In this document: positions 46,301 through 54,632 of the stretch, piece by piece
Layout: each line of letters begins with the position of its first letter
How positions within the stretch are numbered: the first letter of the stretch is position 1
Assembly: GCA_963977425.1 (NCBI GenBank)
Contig: CAXBOO010000004.1
Location: 248,001 to 312,000 of the forward strand
Source of the DNA: CAXBOO01 sp963977425
GTDB taxonomy: Bacteria; Bacteroidota; Bacteroidia; Flavobacteriales_D; Luteibaculaceae
Reading direction: 5' to 3'
DNA: 64,000 bases
Translations under genes and position numbers: made by a program
The notes under the pieces: generated by a model
Database searches by the model: none
What the model was told of the DNA's origin: nothing
What the model saw: the letters and a program-made list of their open reading frames with translations, nothing else

Positions 46301-49300
46301 TCGAGAATTCGAACATTGAGTTCATCCAATTTTGGATAATGGACCCTTTCAACGAAGATTCAGAAAACCAAAATGGAGGGAAACTATTTTTCAATTTGGG
46401 TAATATTTCTGAAGATATTTTGCGTGATAGTCGAAAAAGTTTCGAAAACGGATTGCCTAAAACCGATAACGATCCTAATGCTCAGGTTGAAGAAACCGTT
46501 TGGGGAAGAGTGCCTACAAAACAAAGTATAGTCAATGCTTTTGATAATACTACCAACAGCAATAGTGCTCAGGATATTGGATACGACGGATTGTCTGATG
46601 AAGATGAAAGAACTTTTTTTAGTGATTACCTAAATAGCATACAGGGCGGATTGAATCCCGATGCCTTTTTGAAATTTCAATCTGATCCATCCAACGATAA
46701 TTATCATTACTACCGAGGAGGCGATTACGATGCCGCTAATTTGGATATTTTACAAAGATATCAGCGATACAACGGCGTAGAAGCCAATAGTCCAACTCAG
46801 GACGATAGCCCTGAAAGTTATCCTACATCGTCTACAACTTTACCATCTACAGAGGATGTAAACTTGGATAACAACTTAAGCGAATCGGAAAGTTATTTTC
46901 AATACGAAATCAACTTAGATCCCAACGATATGGTTATTGGTAAAAACTACATTACCGATATTGTTGAGGCCAATCCAACGTTGAAAAACAACGCTGAAAA
47001 ACCTGTGAAATGGTATCAGTTCAAAATACCGATTAAATCGCCTGATGCTGCTATTGGTGGCTTGCAAGATTTTAGATCCATTCGTTTCATGCGTATGTTC
47101 ATGACCGATTTTACTGAGCCCGTTGCATTGCGTTTTGCTCGTCTAGAATTGGTTCGTGGAGAATGGAGAAAATACGCCTTGGATTTGTTCGATAAAACGT
47201 CGGGTTCTCCTATTCCAACAGGTGACAGAACATTGTTTGATGTAGGAGCTGTAAATATTGAAGAAAACGCTAATAAAGAGCCAGTAAACTATGTGTTGCC
47301 TCCCGATATTTTAAGAGAAATTGATCCGTCTACGACCAACTTGCGTCAGATTAACGAACAATCGTTATTGCTAAAGGCATGTAATTTGGAAGATGCCGAT
47401 GCAAGAGGAACTTTTAAGTCTGCAGGATTCGATGCCCGATCGTACAACAAATTGAAGATGTATGTCCATGCAGAACCTGGCGATTTGGCCTTTCCTTTGG
47501 AATATGGAGATGTAACGGTTTTCATTCGAATGGGTACCGATTTTGATGATAATTATTACGAATACGAATTGCCTGTTACTCCTACAGATGTAGTGGGTGG
47601 AGGCGTTAGCGATCCAGGTTTGGTTTGGCCAGAAGCCAACAATATGGAAGTTAATTTTGATGATCTAAAACGAGCGAAGCAAAATCGAAATACTGCGGGA
47701 GCTTCGTTTGTACTACCATATACTGAACAAGTAGGCGAAGCCAATATTACCATTAAAGGTAATCCGGTACTGAACGATGTTAGAACAGTATTGATTGGTA
47801 TTAGAAACCCAGGACAGAGTAAAAACAGATGGAACACAGGCGATGATGGCCGACCAGTTTGTACCGAAGTGTGGGTAAACGAATTGCGCCTAACCGATTT
47901 TGTAAACGATGGTGGGTATGCTGCTACCGGGCGTGTTACAGCTAAATTGGCTGACTTTGGAAATGTTGCTGTTGCGGGTAATATATCTACACCAGGGTAT
48001 GGAAGTATTGAAAAGAAAGTAAGTGAGCGTCAGCGCGAAACACGCAAAGGTTTTGATGTGTCTACCAATTTTGAATTGGGAAAATTCTTGCCTGAAGAAA
48101 GTGGAGTAAAAATTCCAATGTTTTATGGATACTCAGAACAAATTATCAACCCTCAGTTCGATCCGCTTTCACCAGATTTAGAGTTGTCATCTACTACAAG
48201 TAACCTTACAGCAAAACAAAAGCGGGATACTTTAAAACGATCGCAAGATTATACCCGTAGAAAATCCATCAATTTTACCAACATTCGAAAAGAGAAATCT
48301 GTTACGAGTACAAAGCCAGATAGATTTTACAACATCGAAAATTTTGGGTTGAGCTATTCGTACAACGAGATTTACCAACGTAGCATCAGCGTTCAAAGGA
48401 AATTGGGTAAAAATTACCGTGCATCTTTGAATTATGGTTTTACAAAGCGACCTAAATCATTCAAGCCTTTTGAAAAAATGGAAGGGGTTCAAAATTCGAA
48501 ATACCTCAAACTGATAAAGGATTTTAATGTCAATCTAGGGCCTCGTCAATTAGGATTTACAACCAGCATGGATAGGCAATATACCGAGTCCTTGGTGCGA
48601 AATAACTCAGCAGTTGCTCTTCCTCCAGATCCTACAGTAACGAAAAACTTTAGGTGGGACAGAGCTTATACCTTCAACTACGACATTACCAATGCGTTGA
48701 AATTCAACTTCAATGCCAATAACAATGCTGTAATACGTGAGCCTGCTGGTGTAATAGATAAAGAGTCGGATGATTACGAACAGTATAGAGATACTGTGCT
48801 AAACAATTTGAAGAACTTCGGTGAAACAACCAACTACAATCATTCCGTTGGACTATCGTACAAATTGCCAACCAAAAAATTTCCATTAACTGATTGGACC
48901 GATGTTTCGGTTAATTATACCGGTACTTACGATTGGCAAAGGGCTCCATTTTCTCAAGATACTATTGGAAACACCATTCAAAACTCAAGTACGTATAGTG
49001 TTAATGTTCAGTTCAATACAAGAGATTTGTACAAGAAGTGGGATTACTTAAAAAAACTAGAAACCAAGAAGCGTAAAATTGAACGCGAAAGACGGGTTCA
49101 GCAAAATTTAGCTGAAAGACAAAAACAAGCCAATAAAAACGACAGTACTAAAACCAAAACACCGAAAAAGAAAAATGTAGAAGGACTAACCATATTAGAG
49201 TCTTTGACATCAATTCTAACATCGGTACAAACAGGTAACATAACCTATTCTAAAAATGCCGGTACACTGTTACCTGGTTATGTACATTCTACCAATATTT

Positions 49301-50556
49301 TAGGATTCGATAATAAATTTGAAGGCCCAGGTTTAGGCTTTTTGGTAGGAGATCAAAAGGGAGCATTTCCGCGAACTGCAGCAGACAATAAGTGGTTGGT
49401 GAGAAACGAAAATATATTCGATCCTTACGTAGTTACTTCGGCCGAAAAAATTGGTTATAGACTTACTTTAGAGCCTTTGAATGATTTGCGAATCAGTGTT
49501 AGAGCCGATCAAACAACTACGCAAAGCACCAATTCATTTTTCCGATTTAATGAAGATTTAATTGCTTCTGATGGCACAATGGGCGATTGGGAAAATCAAA
49601 CTCCGGTCACAAAAAATAGTTATTCAACAGGGGTGTGGATGATTGCTACAGCCTTCCGGAAAGATTCGAAGGAGACTTTCCAGAATACCATTATTGACGA
49701 TTTTAATGCAGCCTTGTCTGTTGTTTCAGCTCGACAGGGTGGACAACCTTCGGGAAGTGGTTTTGCCGATGGATTTGGAAGCGAATCTTCAGAAGTGCTT
49801 ATTCCGGCCTTTTTAGCAGCCTATACAGGGCAGAGTGCAGAAAAAGTGAAACTAGACGCTACCAAACAAGGAATGCGACCTTCATGGCAAGTAAATTATG
49901 ATGGCTTAGGAAAGCTGAATGTATTCAAAAAGTATTTTAGAAGTATTGTTATTGGTCATGGTTATAAAGCCGACTACGCAACCAGTTACATTACCAATTT
50001 GCAGGCAATTTCTAATGGAGAAAGACAAAAAGATGATAAGGGTAATTTCATTCCTATCAACCAAGTAGGAACTGTTACATTGTCCGAAACCTTCGCCCCG
50101 TTATTCAAGGTTGATCTTACTTGGAAAAGTTCTTTGAGCACAACATTTGAAATGAAACGTTCAAGAAGTATATCCTTAAGCCTATCCAACATTCAAATAA
50201 CAGAAGACAAAAGCAATGAATATGTTATAGGTGGTGGGTATAGATTTAAGAAAGTGAAGTTTCCTATAAAGATCAAAAACAAAGACGTAAACAGCGATTT
50301 GAACGTTCGTATGGATTTGAGTATTCGTAAAAACTTGACTTTAATAAGACGATTAGCAGCAGCAGAAAATTTCACGGATCCAACTTCTGGTAGAACCGTA
50401 ATAAGTTTGAAAACGTCAGCAGATTATAGCATCAGTCGATATGTAACTTTGCGAGCCTTTTTTGACAAGCAAATAACCAAGCCTGCATTGTCTGTTCCAT
50501 TCCCAACTTCCAACACCAATGTTGGAGTTTCATTGCGTTTTACATTAAGTCAATAA
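43369..50556 (+). CDS. sprA: Type IX secretion system outer-membrane translocon SprA
   Basis: SprA (Sov in Porphyromonas) is the giant outer-membrane barrel through which T9SS cargo leaves the cell, and it is needed for gliding adhesin secretion. The 2395 residues match the family's length of about 2400. The N-terminus is a signal sequence (KFILIIGFVLGYTYSQA), followed by alternating periplasmic and barrel-strand regions and a C-terminal barrel strand ending FTLSQ. There is no ATG near the N-terminus; the first usable codon giving a signal peptide is TTG at 43369. The first ATG codon is about 108 residues in, so the TTG start is accepted. Diagnostic of a T9SS-bearing Bacteroidota. Confidence 0.95.
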   Translation: MGRVFRLKFILIIGFVLGYTYSQASDINDFLGSIRRLNTAAIDTPEIPNAYKDSPDPLNWKPPFSLQDPANIETKVEYDLATGKYIIYKKVGGQFYKYPKALTLEEYREYEMKRNMQDFWRAKDELADAGNNKVTRAEKKPLIEVKGKSFDRLFGGNTIEIKPQGSAELTFGVNRSKTDNPALAEKQRKISTFNFDQKIQLNLVGNIGEKLKIQTNYNTEATFDFENQLKLDYTGYEDEIIKKIEVGNVAFPVNNSLITGSQSLFGLKAQMQFGRLTTTTVFSQQKGQKSEIETQGGAQTSTFDFKADDYEANKHYFLSQFFRAQYDKANATLPNANSGVNITRIEVWVTNVNNSIDNTRNIVAISDLGEDPSNATDGPIVQDLLPGDVYPQNGANNLYGDFSNDAEIVGFDGAAVRLQNLGYQAAKHFEKVESARRLEPTTYSVNSRLGFISLNSQPLNNDEVLAVAFEYTLGGQTYQVGQFSTDGIAPPNALLLKLLKPTITNPKLPMWDLMMKNVYSINAFQVNKEDFILDVFYNDPALGVDINYIPRGGLAKIPLIRVLNLDRLDPQDNSNPDGVFDFVDGALEGGGTINARNGRIFFPTVEPFGSHLRSKMEADGIDASSIDSVVFHPLYDSTKVAAQQQPNLNRFTIRGSYKSASGSEISLNALNIPEGSVVVTAGGVVLQENTDYTVDYNLGRVKIINQGLLESQTPVKVSLESNSFFGVQQKTFIGNRFDYRVNKDFNLGATLITLSERPITQKVNFGDEPIRNVVFGFDGSYQTDAPFLTRLIDNLPLINTKEPSSITVNAEYAQLVPGNSKAIGSGGNSYIDDFEGSQSTIDLRSFNQWTLASTPQGQASRFPEGELSNNLENGYNRATIAWHVIDPLFHRNTTLTPDNIDAEIQSNHLQRQVLEQEVFPNRELRQGTPNNISVFDVVYTPSERGPYNYTKNLNPDGTLANPEKAWGGITRRISTNDFENSNIEFIQFWIMDPFNEDSENQNGGKLFFNLGNISEDILRDSRKSFENGLPKTDNDPNAQVEETVWGRVPTKQSIVNAFDNTTNSNSAQDIGYDGLSDEDERTFFSDYLNSIQGGLNPDAFLKFQSDPSNDNYHYYRGGDYDAANLDILQRYQRYNGVEANSPTQDDSPESYPTSSTTLPSTEDVNLDNNLSESESYFQYEINLDPNDMVIGKNYITDIVEANPTLKNNAEKPVKWYQFKIPIKSPDAAIGGLQDFRSIRFMRMFMTDFTEPVALRFARLELVRGEWRKYALDLFDKTSGSPIPTGDRTLFDVGAVNIEENANKEPVNYVLPPDILREIDPSTTNLRQINEQSLLLKACNLEDADARGTFKSAGFDARSYNKLKMYVHAEPGDLAFPLEYGDVTVFIRMGTDFDDNYYEYELPVTPTDVVGGGVSDPGLVWPEANNMEVNFDDLKRAKQNRNTAGASFVLPYTEQVGEANITIKGNPVLNDVRTVLIGIRNPGQSKNRWNTGDDGRPVCTEVWVNELRLTDFVNDGGYAATGRVTAKLADFGNVAVAGNISTPGYGSIEKKVSERQRETRKGFDVSTNFELGKFLPEESGVKIPMFYGYSEQIINPQFDPLSPDLELSSTTSNLTAKQKRDTLKRSQDYTRRKSINFTNIRKEKSVTSTKPDRFYNIENFGLSYSYNEIYQRSISVQRKLGKNYRASLNYGFTKRPKSFKPFEKMEGVQNSKYLKLIKDFNVNLGPRQLGFTTSMDRQYTESLVRNNSAVALPPDPTVTKNFRWDRAYTFNYDITNALKFNFNANNNAVIREPAGVIDKESDDYEQYRDTVLNNLKNFGETTNYNHSVGLSYKLPTKKFPLTDWTDVSVNYTGTYDWQRAPFSQDTIGNTIQNSSTYSVNVQFNTRDLYKKWDYLKKLETKKRKIERERRVQQNLAERQKQANKNDSTKTKTPKKKNVEGLTILESLTSILTSVQTGNITYSKNAGTLLPGYVHSTNILGFDNKFEGPGLGFLVGDQKGAFPRTAADNKWLVRNENIFDPYVVTSAEKIGYRLTLEPLNDLRISVRADQTTTQSTNSFFRFNEDLIASDGTMGDWENQTPVTKNSYSTGVWMIATAFRKDSKETFQNTIIDDFNAALSVVSARQGGQPSGSGFADGFGSESSEVLIPAFLAAYTGQSAEKVKLDATKQGMRPSWQVNYDGLGKLNVFKKYFRSIVIGHGYKADYATSYITNLQAISNGERQKDDKGNFIPINQVGTVTLSETFAPLFKVDLTWKSSLSTTFEMKRSRSISLSLSNIQITEDKSNEYVIGGGYRFKKVKFPIKIKNKDVNSDLNVRMDLSIRKNLTLIRRLAAAENFTDPTSGRTVISLKTSADYSISRYVTLRAFFDKQITKPALSVPFPTSNTNVGVSLRFTLSQ

Positions 50557-50592
50557 ATTTTTTGAAATCCATTTCTAATTGGAACTAAAAGT

Positions 50593-50600
50593 TAATTTTG
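50593..50600 (+). promoter_or_regulatory. Putative -7 promoter box for gcvH
   Basis: TAATTTTG is an exact TAnnTTTG match 22 bases before the gcvH ATG. Neither nearby TTG has the usual -33 spacing (11 or about 28 bases). Confidence 0.45.
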
Positions 50601-50622
50601 ACACAATTAATAATTTTTACGA

Positions 50623-50997
50623 ATGACGGTACCTGCAGAATTGCTTTACACAAAAGATCACGAATGGATTAAGATTGATGGCGATGTCGCTACAATCGGA
50701 GTAACAGATTTCGCCCAAAAAGAATTGGGAGATATTGTATACGTAGAAGTAGAAACGGTTGGAGAGACTGTAGAAACTAACGAAGTATTTGGTACAATAG
50801 AGGCTGTTAAAACAGTTTCGGATTTGTTCATGCCTATCGCTGGTGAAGTTTTAGAGTTCAACGAAGATCTTGAAGCTAACCCTGAAGCTATCAACAACGA
50901 TGCATACAACGAAGGTTGGATCATTAAAGTAAAGTTGGCAAGCACAAACACCGATAGCCTATTGTCAGCAGATGACTACAGCAAACTTATTGGCTAA
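50623..50997 (+). CDS. gcvH: Glycine cleavage system H protein
   Basis: The lipoyl carrier that shuttles the aminomethyl group between the P, T and L proteins of glycine cleavage. The 124 residues show the lipoylation site K63 in GTIEAVKTVSDL, the N-terminal YTKDHEWIKIDGDVATIG and the C-terminal NNDAYNEGWIIKV, all canonical. The other gcv genes are not in the window. It overlaps the VanZ-like gene by 26 bp and lies downstream of sprA. Confidence 0.96.
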   Translation: MTVPAELLYTKDHEWIKIDGDVATIGVTDFAQKELGDIVYVEVETVGETVETNEVFGTIEAVKTVSDLFMPIAGEVLEFNEDLEANPEAINNDAYNEGWIIKVKLASTNTDSLLSADDYSKLIG

Positions 50998-51385
50998 AAA
51001 TAATTGGCGTTTCTATACCTTTAGCTTGTTTTGGGCGGCAATAATTTTGTGCCTTAGCTTTTGGAACGGAAACGACTTGCCTAATGCACCACATTATGTT
51101 ATAGAACCAGATAAAATGGTTCATTTCATATTGTACTTTGTGTTTACATTTTCGGTTTTTATTGCTTTTAAAAAAGTTTCATATCGAAGCGGTTTGAAAG
51201 CTACTAATAGGAAAGCTTTTGGTGTAGCGTTTGTATTATCGATGTTAACCGAAGCAATTCAAATAATTGCTAAGGAAAGAACATTTGATTTTGAAGACTT
51301 AATGGCTAATTTTTTTGGCATTGTAATTGCAGGATTAGTACTAAGATTTATTCTTGGAAAACAAATTTTTTACAAACTGAGCTGA
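50972..51385 (+). CDS. VanZ-like family membrane protein
   Basis: A 137-residue inner-membrane protein with four hydrophobic segments and the VanZ signature elements: PHYVIEPDKMVHFILYFVFTF in helix 2 and SMLTEAIQIIAKERTFDFEDLMAN, the conserved E-x-x-Q plus D-x-x-AN loop. VanZ was first known for low-level teicoplanin resistance in enterococci, but most members have no known function. The start lies within gcvH; this position is common in Flavobacteriia (sprA-gcvH-vanZ). The overlap implies coupled translation. Confidence 0.86.
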   Translation: MTTANLLAKNNWRFYTFSLFWAAIILCLSFWNGNDLPNAPHYVIEPDKMVHFILYFVFTFSVFIAFKKVSYRSGLKATNRKAFGVAFVLSMLTEAIQIIAKERTFDFEDLMANFFGIVIAGLVLRFILGKQIFYKLS

Positions 51386-51421
51386 AACAAAATATTAACT
51401 TTACACAAACTCTAAATAATC

Positions 51422-52087
51422 ATGGAACAAAAAAAGAGTAATAACGCCAATCTAGAAAAGAAGAAAAATAGCTTCATGTGGATTGGTATGGTGTTCGCCT
51501 TAGCTGTTGTGCTTATGGCATTCGAATACACTGTATACGATCAAGTAGTTACGAAACTAGGTAAGCTAGACTTAGATTTACTAGAAGAAGAAATTGTACC
51601 TATCGCACAAATTACACCTCCACCTCCACCGCCACCACCGACACCAACTACAGTTATTGAAATTGTAGATGATGAAGAGGAAATCGAAGAGATTGAAGTG
51701 ATGGATATGGAACTTGATGAAGACACTGAAATCGAGTACGTTGAAGTTGTTGAAGAAGCAGTTGAAGAAGAAGAAATCTTTACAATTGTTGAAACAATGC
51801 CTTCATTCCCAGGTGGAGAAGAAGCACTTTTTAAATTTTTAGGAAAAAACATTGACTACCCTCAAATGGCTGCAGATGCTGGTATTACAGGTATGGTCTA
51901 TGTTACTTTTGTAATCGAAAAAGATGGTTCAGTTGCTGATGCACGTATTCTTAAAGGAATTGGCGGTGGATGTGATGAAGAAGCATTACGTGTTGTGAAA
52001 CAAATGCCTAAATGGGCGCCAGGTAAACAACGTGGTAAATCTGTAAAAGTTCAATACAACTTACCTGTACGTTTTACATTGAAGTAA
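51422..52087 (+). CDS. TonB-family energy transducer with polyproline stretch
   Basis: Couples the proton motive force at the inner membrane to outer-membrane receptors. The 221 residues have a cytoplasmic Lys-rich tail, one membrane helix (about 18-36), eight consecutive prolines at 66-73, and a very acidic Glu/Asp-rich spacer (about 80-120). The C-terminal TonB domain contains MPSFPGGEEALFKFL and PKWAPGKQRGKSVKV, ending FTLK. It belongs to the gliding-bacteria TonB group. Its own terminator follows. No exbB or exbD is adjacent. Confidence 0.9.
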   Translation: MEQKKSNNANLEKKKNSFMWIGMVFALAVVLMAFEYTVYDQVVTKLGKLDLDLLEEEIVPIAQITPPPPPPPPTPTTVIEIVDDEEEIEEIEVMDMELDEDTEIEYVEVVEEAVEEEEIFTIVETMPSFPGGEEALFKFLGKNIDYPQMAADAGITGMVYVTFVIEKDGSVADARILKGIGGGCDEEALRVVKQMPKWAPGKQRGKSVKVQYNLPVRFTLK

Positions 52088-52108
52088 TTCATACTATTTT
52101 AAATTGTG

Positions 52109-52135
52109 AAGCCACCTATTAGGTGGCTTTTTTTA
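52109..52135 (+). terminator. Rho-independent terminator after the first tonB-family gene
   Basis: A perfect 9-bp stem (52109-52117 with 52121-52129) with a 3-base loop and a run of T. It separates the two TonB-family genes into two transcripts. Confidence 0.88.
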
Positions 52136-52265
52136 TGGCTTATATTTTGATAATGATGTGTTTATGGGTGTTGTGATTTTTTGGCATATTCATTGCATTG
52201 CTATAATAGAACAAGAAGACTTGAAGATTTGGCGCCGAATGTTTAAGACTCATAAAACAAAAGCA

Positions 52266-52946
52266 ATGGATATTAAAAAATCAAATCACGTAAATTTGGA
52301 AAAGAAGCGCAGCTCATTTTTATTAATGGGAGCAGTAACGGTTTTATCTTTTACACTCATGGCATTTGAGTACAGTAAGATATCGGACTCTAGCGCTAAT
52401 GAACAACCAGGATTATACATTGATTTAATAGAAACAGAAATAGTCCCGATTTCAATACCTGAGGTAGATAAACCTATCGAAATGGCAAAACAACAAATTA
52501 GTAATGTTATTGAAATAGTAAAAGAGTTAACTGATACAGAACCTTCAGAGAAAGTTAAAGAGCCAGATTTTTCTTCAGTCACGCCAAATTTTGGTGTAGT
52601 TGATATACCAGTTGAAGTAATTGTTGAAGAAAAGGAATTTACTATTGTAGAAGAAATGCCATCATTTCCAGGCGGAGAGGAAGCTCTATTTTCGTATTTA
52701 TCTACGCATATTGATTTTCCTCAAATGGCTGTAGACGCAAATATTACTGGAACTGTGTATGTACAGTTTGTTGTCAATAAAAAGGGTGAAATAGAAAAAT
52801 TTAAACTCTTACGAGGAATTGGAGGAGGTTGCGACGAAGAAGCTCAACGTGTAATTCTATCCATGCCGAAATGGAATCCAGGTAAGCAAAGAGGTAAACC
52901 AGTGAATGTGCGTTTCAATATGCCCATTCGTTTTAGCTTAAAATAA
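52266..52946 (+). CDS. TonB-family energy transducer, second paralogue
   Basis: Paralogous to the upstream gene: MDIKKSNHVNLEKKRSSF mirrors its N-terminus, and the C-terminal domain shares MPSFPGGEEALF, RGIGGGCDEEAQR and PKWNPGKQRGK. The 226 residues lack the polyproline run and the acidic tract; the spacer (about 45-125) is shorter in proline and mildly charged. The reading frame extends upstream to an ATG at 52158, but the ATG at 52266 aligns with its paralogue. A TTGGCA/TATAAT-like pair at 52181-52207 has only a 15-base spacer, so I do not call a promoter. Tandem duplication is the likely origin. Confidence 0.88.
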   Translation: MDIKKSNHVNLEKKRSSFLLMGAVTVLSFTLMAFEYSKISDSSANEQPGLYIDLIETEIVPISIPEVDKPIEMAKQQISNVIEIVKELTDTEPSEKVKEPDFSSVTPNFGVVDIPVEVIVEEKEFTIVEEMPSFPGGEEALFSYLSTHIDFPQMAVDANITGTVYVQFVVNKKGEIEKFKLLRGIGGGCDEEAQRVILSMPKWNPGKQRGKPVNVRFNMPIRFSLK

Positions 52947-52955
52947 GCAGTAGTA

Positions 52956-52985
52956 AAAACCGTCGAAAGGCGGTTTTTTTTATTT
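52956..52985 (+). terminator. Rho-independent terminator after the second tonB-family gene
   Basis: A 9-bp stem (52956-52964 with 52969-52977, one T-G pair) with a GAAA tetraloop and a long T run. Confidence 0.87.
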
Positions 52986-53049
52986 AGGTAAGAATAAGAT
53001 AATAAGCATCAAAAACTTAAATACTACATTAGCAACAGCTTTTACAGTT

Positions 53050-53694
53050 ATGGATAAAACAGTTTTGAGTAAACAAATAGTATTGACGTTTGGTGTTTTT
53101 TTAGCCTTGGCTAGTGTTGTTTTCATTGCTGTAAATAAAGGCGATTTTGTTTTGATGTTTGCTGAATGGCATACACCATTATTGGATAAAATATTTGCGT
53201 ATACAACTAAGTTAGGCGAAGAATTAGGGCTTATACCAGCGCTAGCTTTTTTAATGTGGCGTTTGCCTTTATCGTGGAAAGAAAAAGGAGCTGTGCTGCT
53301 TAAAATCTTAATCTGTTTATTAGGAATGTTTGGCCTTGTAGTTGTGCTTAAACAGTTTGTTTTCGATTTGGATAGACCCGTTGCTTATTTTGAAGAAATG
53401 GGTGTAAATCTTGCTCAAGTTGAAGGCGTACGATTGAATAGGCACCATAGTTTCCCTTCGGGTCATACTGCAACTGCTTTTTTTGGATGGTACTTAGTTT
53501 TTAATTTGTTGTTGCCTTTAAGTAAGTGGCGCAATATTTGGTTTTTGATAGCTCTCTCAGTAGGGGCTTCCCGTATTTATTTGGGGCAGCATTTTTTACA
53601 AGATGTATGGGCGGGTTCGTTGATAGGTTATGCGTGGGCATTTTTAGCGCTTCAATGGATATTCAATAAACACAAAAGTCTATTGAAGGCGTAA
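53050..53694 (+). CDS. PAP2-family membrane phosphatase
   Basis: A lipid or undecaprenyl-diphosphate-type phosphatase with its active site on the periplasmic face. The 214 residues have about five membrane helices and the three PAP2 motifs: a K/RP motif in LKQFVFDLDRP (K101, R109-P110), PSGH at 136-139, and SRIYLGQHFLQD (174-185). The insert between motifs 1 and 2 carries VAYFEEMGVN. A role in undecaprenyl phosphate or phosphatidylglycerophosphate recycling cannot be separated by sequence. The last 15 bp overlap the convergent gene. Confidence 0.88.
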   Translation: MDKTVLSKQIVLTFGVFLALASVVFIAVNKGDFVLMFAEWHTPLLDKIFAYTTKLGEELGLIPALAFLMWRLPLSWKEKGAVLLKILICLLGMFGLVVVLKQFVFDLDRPVAYFEEMGVNLAQVEGVRLNRHHSFPSGHTATAFFGWYLVFNLLLPLSKWRNIWFLIALSVGASRIYLGQHFLQDVWAGSLIGYAWAFLALQWIFNKHKSLLKA

Positions 53695-54621
53695 GTGTTG
53701 CAACTCGTTTTCCATTCTTTCAGTATCGCTATCCGAATCCGATGATTGAATGAAATTTTCTATTTGATCGTTGCCCAATTTACCTGTACCAAAATATTTG
53801 CATTCTGCATGGGAAAAACACCATCCAAATTCGTGATTGTTCACCGAACTTTCTCCAGTTAATGATCGACCAAGATTGGTTTCAGCATTCAATAGTTTGG
53901 ATAAAAATTCTTTGCTTTCAGTGTTGGGTAAAGCAGCATGTCCAATAGGAATGATAATGCCTTGATTTTTGTTTTTTAATATCTCTTCAGTACTAAGTTT
54001 TTCACGTTTAGCGTATGCCCAATATTCAGTTCTTATTTTGGTGTAGAAGTATTTTCTAGCGGCATCGGTTAAAAGTATAGCGGCAGCTTTGTAGATTTTT
54101 TCTTTTGGGCAGTTGTTTTTAGATGAAACGGAAACCACATAGCCGCCTATATAGTCCGTAACAGTGTCTTTAGGCGCTATAAAATCACTTAAGCAGTAAT
54201 TGGGTTGGTTTTTCTTTTTCTCTGCTTGTTGGCGCAGTAAATTGATTTTCGATTCTTCAACTACAATGCTGTTGTTTTCTGAATAAGCAGGCCAATTTTT
54301 AAATAAAGCATCGATCTGGAAAAGATTGTCTTTTTTGATTTTAATTAGAGTGTCTTTTGTATCGTCAAAAAGCGTTTGTGCAAGATTCCCAATGGCCGAA
54401 TCTTTTAAGATTTTTGGATATCGTCCATTCATCTCATAAAATGAGAACAACAAATTCCAATCGATAAATTCTTCCAAATCACGAATGTCGATTTGTTTGA
54501 GAAGTATGAGTTTTTTTTCTTTTGGTTGATAAGTGTCGCCTTTATTCCAATCTAAAACTAATTTATTGGCATTTGCTTCTTCAAAGGAAATGAAACCTTC
54601 TGGTAATGGGGTTTGAGTCAT
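53680..54621 (-). CDS. Stand-alone MetH activation-domain-like protein (AdoMet-binding residues changed)
   Basis: From end to end the 313 residues resemble the C-terminal reactivation domain of cobalamin-dependent methionine synthase, with no catalytic, folate or B12 domain attached. Matching stretches are FIDWNLLFSFYEMNGRYP (with D54), QAEKKKNQPNYCLSDFIAPK, DYIGGYVVS, TEYWAYAKREKLSTEE and FGWCFSHAECKYFGTG. The motif RxxxGY that holds AdoMet reads I223-x3-G227-H228 (IIIPIGHAALP). The gene is intact, with ATG at 54621 and its stop at 53680, and follows the CxxC protein by 11 bp at the end of the cytochrome oxidase assembly operon. It may be a partner for a split MetH or a repurposed fold. No metH is in view. 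Confidence 0.82.
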   Translation of the reverse strand: MTQTPLPEGFISFEEANANKLVLDWNKGDTYQPKEKKLILLKQIDIRDLEEFIDWNLLFSFYEMNGRYPKILKDSAIGNLAQTLFDDTKDTLIKIKKDNLFQIDALFKNWPAYSENNSIVVEESKINLLRQQAEKKKNQPNYCLSDFIAPKDTVTDYIGGYVVSVSSKNNCPKEKIYKAAAILLTDAARKYFYTKIRTEYWAYAKREKLSTEEILKNKNQGIIIPIGHAALPNTESKEFLSKLLNAETNLGRSLTGESSVNNHEFGWCFSHAECKYFGTGKLGNDQIENFIQSSDSDSDTERMENELQHLRLQ

Positions 54622-54632
54622 GAAGGTGGCTT

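Noticed and set aside
43369..50556. Many antisense frames of 60-98 codons opposite sprA
   Set aside because: Expected by chance over 7 kb. None has a start context, a neighbour arrangement or a recognisable composition.
52181..52207. TTGGCA/TATAAT pair as a sigma70-type promoter
   Set aside because: The spacer is only 15 bases and such promoters are not typical of Bacteroidota.
52158..52265. 36-residue N-terminal extension of the second TonB paralogue
   Set aside because: The extension does not match the paralogue, whose start aligns with the ATG at 52266.
53680..54621. MetH-like gene considered as a degraded metH remnant
   Set aside because: It has a clean start, stop, normal length for the domain and no frame breaks, and sits in a compact operon. 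A remnant would more likely start mid-domain.
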